From Vibrio porteresiae DSM 19223 (GTDB lineage: Bacteria; Pseudomonadota; Gammaproteobacteria; Enterobacterales; Vibrionaceae): a DNA stretch of 64,000 nucleotides. The notes beneath the pieces are model-generated. The model was not told where the DNA came from. It did not search any database and saw only the letters and a list, made by a program, of their open reading frames with translations. The DNA is taken from NCBI RefSeq assembly GCF_024347055.1, contig NZ_AP024895.1:2480001-2544000 (forward strand), written 5' to 3'. How positions within the stretch are numbered: the stretch's first letter is position 1; the number at the start of each line of letters is the position of its first letter. Below are positions 60,701 through 64,000 of this stretch, piece after piece. The position numbers and the translations under genes are program-made.

Positions 60701-62092
60701 CTATTTCAATACGATATGAGAATGACTAGGATCCACCTCTTGAGTGCCAGAAGCTGACTCATCAGGCATGTTTTCCATCATTTTGTGGTAATAGGCATCA
60801 GTAACTTTGTATTTGAACATCAGTGCGCCCATCAAGAAGTGGAACACCCCTGGAATGATGGTCAACATAAGAGCAATACCAGTTAATGCCATTGCACTTT
60901 GTTCTTGGTTAGGTACGTAATCAAAGAAGGTCAATAGCCAACCGACAATCGCACCCGCAATCCCCATCCCAAATTTTTGAGCAAAAGAGATCCCACCAAA
61001 AGCAAGGCCAGAGACACGTTCACTTGAACGATACTGTCCGTAGTCCACCGCTTCAGCAATCGCTGACCAGAAGACCGGAGCGTGCAAATCCACCACAAAG
61101 CAGATGAGGAAGTAGAAAACAAAGGCTAACGTGACATCATCACGTCCAACCGTGAGATACATCAGAGCGCTCAATACCATGACCAAGATTTGGCTATAGC
61201 GGAACAATTTGACTTTACAAAAGCGTTTCGTGATCCAAGTTGATGCCACCATAGCAAGAATGGCCGCAGTCACCCCAGTAGCAAGAAACGCAGAGATCAT
61301 ACCGGCGTCACCACCAAGGTAATATTTGGCGTAATAAGCTCCAACCGAGCCACGAATAACGTAACCTACCGTGCCCGTTACACAGACCAAAAATAGAATC
61401 ACCCATTGGTCATTTTTAAATAGCAGACTCATCTGACGCCATAATGGCAGCTTTTCTACTTGATGTTCTAGGCGTTCTTTAGTGGTAAAGAAACAGAATA
61501 AGAATAATAGTGTCCCCATTAACCCCATCAGTCCCATCGCATATTTATAACCAGCTTGAACACCACCTTCGCCCCAAGACGCAGCTAATTGCGGAACTAT
61601 AATTGTCACCAGAAAAGCGGCAATTTTAGCAAAGAACAGACGATAGCCATTGGCGGATAAACGTTCCTGAGGATCATCGGTTAATACACTAATTAAGCTA
61701 ATATACGGAATAGTGACCGCGGTGAACATGATGGTAACTAAAATATAAGTCGCATAGGCGTAAGCCAGTTTTTCGTTATATCCTACGTCTGGTGTGCTAA
61801 ACGTTAAAAATACAGAGAGACCAAACGGAATGGATATAAACAACATGTATGGACGATAACGTCCCCAGCGGGTATTTACTTTATCAGTGATGAGCCCCAT
61901 TACTGGATCAGTTACGGCATCGATAAGGCGCACCACAATAAACAGCATCGCCAAATCTTGAGCATGAATACCAAAAATATCGGTGTAGAAGAAGGTAATG
62001 ATCAGCATCATGGATGAAATAACGACGTTGACCGCCATATCACCAGAGCCAAATCCCACTTTTTCCAGAACGGAAAGTTTGTATTTATACAT
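60701..62092 (-). CDS. GPH-family glycoside/pentoside/hexuronide:cation symporter
   Basis: A 463-residue transporter with 12 hydrophobic segments of the MelB/XynB/YicJ type. Family motifs include EKVGFGSGDMAVN at the start, RLIDAVTDPVMGLITDKVNTRWGR (in part: RLIDAVTDPVMGLI / TDKVNTRWGRYRPYML) and GLAFGGISFAQKFG. It imports oligosaccharides with Na+ or H+. AGAGG lies 6-7 nt before the ATG. First gene of the pair with GH43. Confidence 0.92.
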   Translation of the reverse strand: MYKYKLSVLEKVGFGSGDMAVNVVISSMMLIITFFYTDIFGIHAQDLAMLFIVVRLIDAVTDPVMGLITDKVNTRWGRYRPYMLFISIPFGLSVFLTFSTPDVGYNEKLAYAYATYILVTIMFTAVTIPYISLISVLTDDPQERLSANGYRLFFAKIAAFLVTIIVPQLAASWGEGGVQAGYKYAMGLMGLMGTLLFLFCFFTTKERLEHQVEKLPLWRQMSLLFKNDQWVILFLVCVTGTVGYVIRGSVGAYYAKYYLGGDAGMISAFLATGVTAAILAMVASTWITKRFCKVKLFRYSQILVMVLSALMYLTVGRDDVTLAFVFYFLICFVVDLHAPVFWSAIAEAVDYGQYRSSERVSGLAFGGISFAQKFGMGIAGAIVGWLLTFFDYVPNQEQSAMALTGIALMLTIIPGVFHFLMGALMFKYKVTDAYYHKMMENMPDESASGTQEVDPSHSHIVLK

Positions 62093-62461
62093 AGAGTACC
62101 TCTTTGAAAGGCAAGACTTTTTATAATGTTTCTTACTTATAAAGAGTTACTCAACAGTTTGATGTTAACCTATTCCAACTCGAACAATTACAGCCATTTT
62201 GTCCATATATTCAGCGAATACTACAACGCATAAGATCACAATTTAATGGCTTACTTTAAAAAGGGATTTAATTTAATGTGGTTAATTCTCTAATTGAAAA
62301 AGTATTTCCCGATATAAAAAACGACACGCCTTAATGCGTGTCGTTTTTCTTAATCAATACATCGTTTTTAGACGTAGCATAACTCTATATTCAAATCAGT
62401 GCCTTACCTAAGCGCGAATGCATTCTCGCTGAAACAGCATCTTGAGTTGACTGGGCTACAA
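62093..62461. other. 369-bp gap between GPH transporter and CitMHS gene
   Basis: Contains the CitMHS-gene terminator (62313-62350) and AT-rich DNA upstream of the GPH gene that must hold its promoter. Nothing else recognised. Confidence 0.5.
62313..62352 (-). terminator. Terminator after CitMHS gene
   Basis: AAAAACGACACGC, 5-nt loop region, GCGTGTCGTTTTT; the A-run gives a minus-strand U-tract. Confidence 0.88.
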
Positions 62462-63772
62462 CTAAATGATTCCAATTAGGAAAGCAAAGACCAACATAAC
62501 AAGTCCTACAATCCATAAACCTAAAAAGCTGTAGCGAATATGCTCTTTGAGCTCCACATTGGCCAAACCTATACCGAGGAATGTCGCAGGGACAAGAGGG
62601 CTAATCAACAGCGCTAGGTTTTTCCCCACCAACATGGCGATCGCCATGGTTAGACCTGAAATGCCGTAGTTTTTGCCAACTTCAATTGCCAAAGGCAACA
62701 GACCGTAGAAGTAAGAGTCGGTGCCAAGCATAGTGCCTAATGGGAAAGCCAAAATCCCCATTATGATGTGTAGATACTGCGCAATCGAGGCTGGAATAAC
62801 ATGCAACAGTGGCACTGCCATCGCTTCCAACATGCCTGATTTACTCAATACACCAACCATGATCCCTGCAGCTAACATCACCGAGGAGACGTCAATCGCC
62901 GCTGGAGCATGCGCCATCATACGAGCTTTCTGCTGTTTCATGTCTGGATAGTTGATCAGCAAAGCAACGCAGCACCCCACCATGAATACGAAATAAGTTG
63001 GGAAGACATCGATGACCAACACAATCAGCATCAATAACAACACACCCATATTCACCCAAGCAAGATGAGGGCGTTTTAGACGTAAGGCTTCTTCATCCAC
63101 CTCTTCAACTTTCACCACGCCTTGTTCATCTTCGATAAGAGAAACTTGGCCAGCGCCATGAAATTTTTTCTCTTTCAGCGCCATGAAAACCGCCAAAGCA
63201 AGAGTGGCAACGATACCAGCGCCTTGCATTGGCAACAGAATGTGCCATAAATCACCCGCATCCATTTTCAGTACAATGGCTTCACGCATAACGGGCCCAC
63301 CCCACGGCAATAGGTTCATAACCCCCATGCCACACCCAACAATCATCAGCAATAAATGCGGACGAATGTTCAGTTTCTTATAGATAGGTAACATCGCAGG
63401 AACCGTCACCAATACCGTGGTCACGGTCGCACCATCTAAGTGAGAGAAGATACCAATGATCGCCGTAGCAACCGCCACCGCCACCACATTGGTGCCCGCT
63501 TTGCTCACCAGCTTATTCACCAAGCCATCAAACATGCCCGCATCAGACATGACACCAAAGAAGGTCACAGAGAAAATAAACAGCACAGCCATCTTGCTGG
63601 TTTTGGAAATGCCATATTCGACAAAACCAACCACATCATGAATGGAAAATCCAGCGGCGAATGCTGCGATAACCGGAATGGTGATAAACACCACGACAGG
63701 AAGTGTTTTACTTTTGAACAGCAAAAACAGAATTGCAAATAGCATTAAAAAGCCACAAATAGCCAGCAGCAT
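62462..63772 (-). CDS. CitMHS-family citrate:cation symporter
   Basis: A 436-residue membrane protein with about 11-12 hydrophobic segments of the CitMHS family (TC 2.A.11), which imports citrate as a metal-citrate complex with H+. Typical text: SHLDGATVTTVLVTVPAMLP, NLLPWGGPVMRE and LGTDSYFYGLLPL. A central hydrophilic loop (about 205-235) carries acidic residues. CGAGGT lies 5 nt before the ATG. The metal preferred (Mg, Ca, other) cannot be told. No citrate two-component system lies in view. Confidence 0.92.
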   Translation of the reverse strand: MLLAICGFLMLFAILFLLFKSKTLPVVVFITIPVIAAFAAGFSIHDVVGFVEYGISKTSKMAVLFIFSVTFFGVMSDAGMFDGLVNKLVSKAGTNVVAVAVATAIIGIFSHLDGATVTTVLVTVPAMLPIYKKLNIRPHLLLMIVGCGMGVMNLLPWGGPVMREAIVLKMDAGDLWHILLPMQGAGIVATLALAVFMALKEKKFHGAGQVSLIEDEQGVVKVEEVDEEALRLKRPHLAWVNMGVLLLMLIVLVIDVFPTYFVFMVGCCVALLINYPDMKQQKARMMAHAPAAIDVSSVMLAAGIMVGVLSKSGMLEAMAVPLLHVIPASIAQYLHIIMGILAFPLGTMLGTDSYFYGLLPLAIEVGKNYGISGLTMAIAMLVGKNLALLISPLVPATFLGIGLANVELKEHIRYSFLGLWIVGLVMLVFAFLIGII

Positions 63773-64000
63773 AGATACCTCGTTAACATCCGTTGTTATT
63801 TTTATATCGCCAAGGAGGTTAGCATTGAATATTTATTTCGTTTTTTTCAATAAAGCAGATTTGTGACATCACGCAGAAACAATCCTTAGAATGTTAAAAA
63901 CCATGACATAATTGTATAAAATATGTTTTTAATTAATTGATTTTAATGACGCATATGATCGTTTTTATACCAATTACGATCTCGTTATAAATTATCATTA
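63773..64000. other. AT-rich upstream region of the CitMHS gene
   Basis: The last 228 bp hold no recognisable gene; AT content is high and the promoter of the minus-strand transporter is expected here. The next gene lies beyond the window. Confidence 0.5.

Noticed and set aside
63440..63866. Plus-strand frames opposite the CitMHS gene and its upstream region
   Set aside because: Antisense shadows of a transporter gene, with no start signals or recognisable protein.
1..64000. CRISPR array or cas genes that would explain the Card1-like protein
   Set aside because: No direct-repeat/spacer pattern and no Cas-like protein was seen anywhere in the window.

Overview
The window reads as a contiguous stretch of the main chromosome of a Vibrio (Gammaproteobacteria, Vibrionales). 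The evidence is gene content and order: mfd, csiV, ndh, the ycfP-thiK-lpoB-ycfL-hinT block, a DUF1887 (Card1-like) gene beside fadR, nhaB, dsbB, ftsK, lrp/ald, cysB, miaE, pyrF-lapB-lapA-ihfB-rpsA-cmk, comEA, ppiD-hupB-lon-clpX-clpP-tig, and dctBD/dctPQM. From memory this matches the order in Vibrio cholerae chromosome 1. The species cannot be fixed from the sequence alone. Almost all of the window is conserved core genome. Accessory character is limited to one decayed IS200/IS605 element and the sugar and citrate genes at the right end.

Layout: 1-4.6 kb holds the 3' part of mfd, csiV and a GNAT acetyltransferase. 4.7-10.6 kb (minus strand) holds ndh, with an FNR-type box upstream, then ycfP, thiK, lpoB, ycfL, a TPR lipoprotein and hinT. 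11.0-12.2 kb is a lone CARF-nuclease gene with no CRISPR locus in view. 12.2-16.0 kb holds fadR and divergent nhaB, separated by 729 bp containing several hairpins, then dsbB. 16.1-20.9 kb holds ftsK, lrp and divergent ald. 20.9-25.9 kb holds a methyltransferase, cysB, a coiled-coil membrane protein, miaE and pyrF. 25.9-26.6 kb is the IS200-like element, whose tnpA is broken by an extra 8 nt, inserted between pyrF and lapB. 26.7-31.7 kb holds the LPS regulators lapAB, ihfB, rpsA, cmk and comEA. 31.9-40.2 kb is a protein quality-control block (ppiD, hupB, lon, clpX, clpP, tig). 40.8-47.1 kb is a C4-dicarboxylate system: DctB/DctD sensing and a DctPQM TRAP transporter behind a clear sigma-54 promoter. 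47.4-56.2 kb holds selO, sdaA, a GNAT-nitrilase fusion, a periplasmic SUOX-fold protein plus GGDEF-EAL protein (PruR-DcpA-like), grxB and a LysE exporter. 56.3-62.1 kb is a small sugar-utilisation locus (secreted GH3, small secreted protein, cytoplasmic GH43, GPH symporter). 62.5-63.8 kb is a CitMHS citrate transporter.

Functional links: CsiV and LpoB both act on peptidoglycan synthase control. LapB and the chaperone/protease block share envelope and protein quality control. DctB/DctD should switch on dctPQM through sigma-54. The SUOX-fold/EAL pair is probably a periplasmic-ligand-to-c-di-GMP switch. The most interesting items are the solitary Card1-like nuclease, the pterin-type c-di-GMP pair, the IS200 remnant with its Shine-Dalgarno-hiding hairpin, and the long structured leader of nhaB. 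No rRNA, tRNA, CRISPR array or prophage was recognised.
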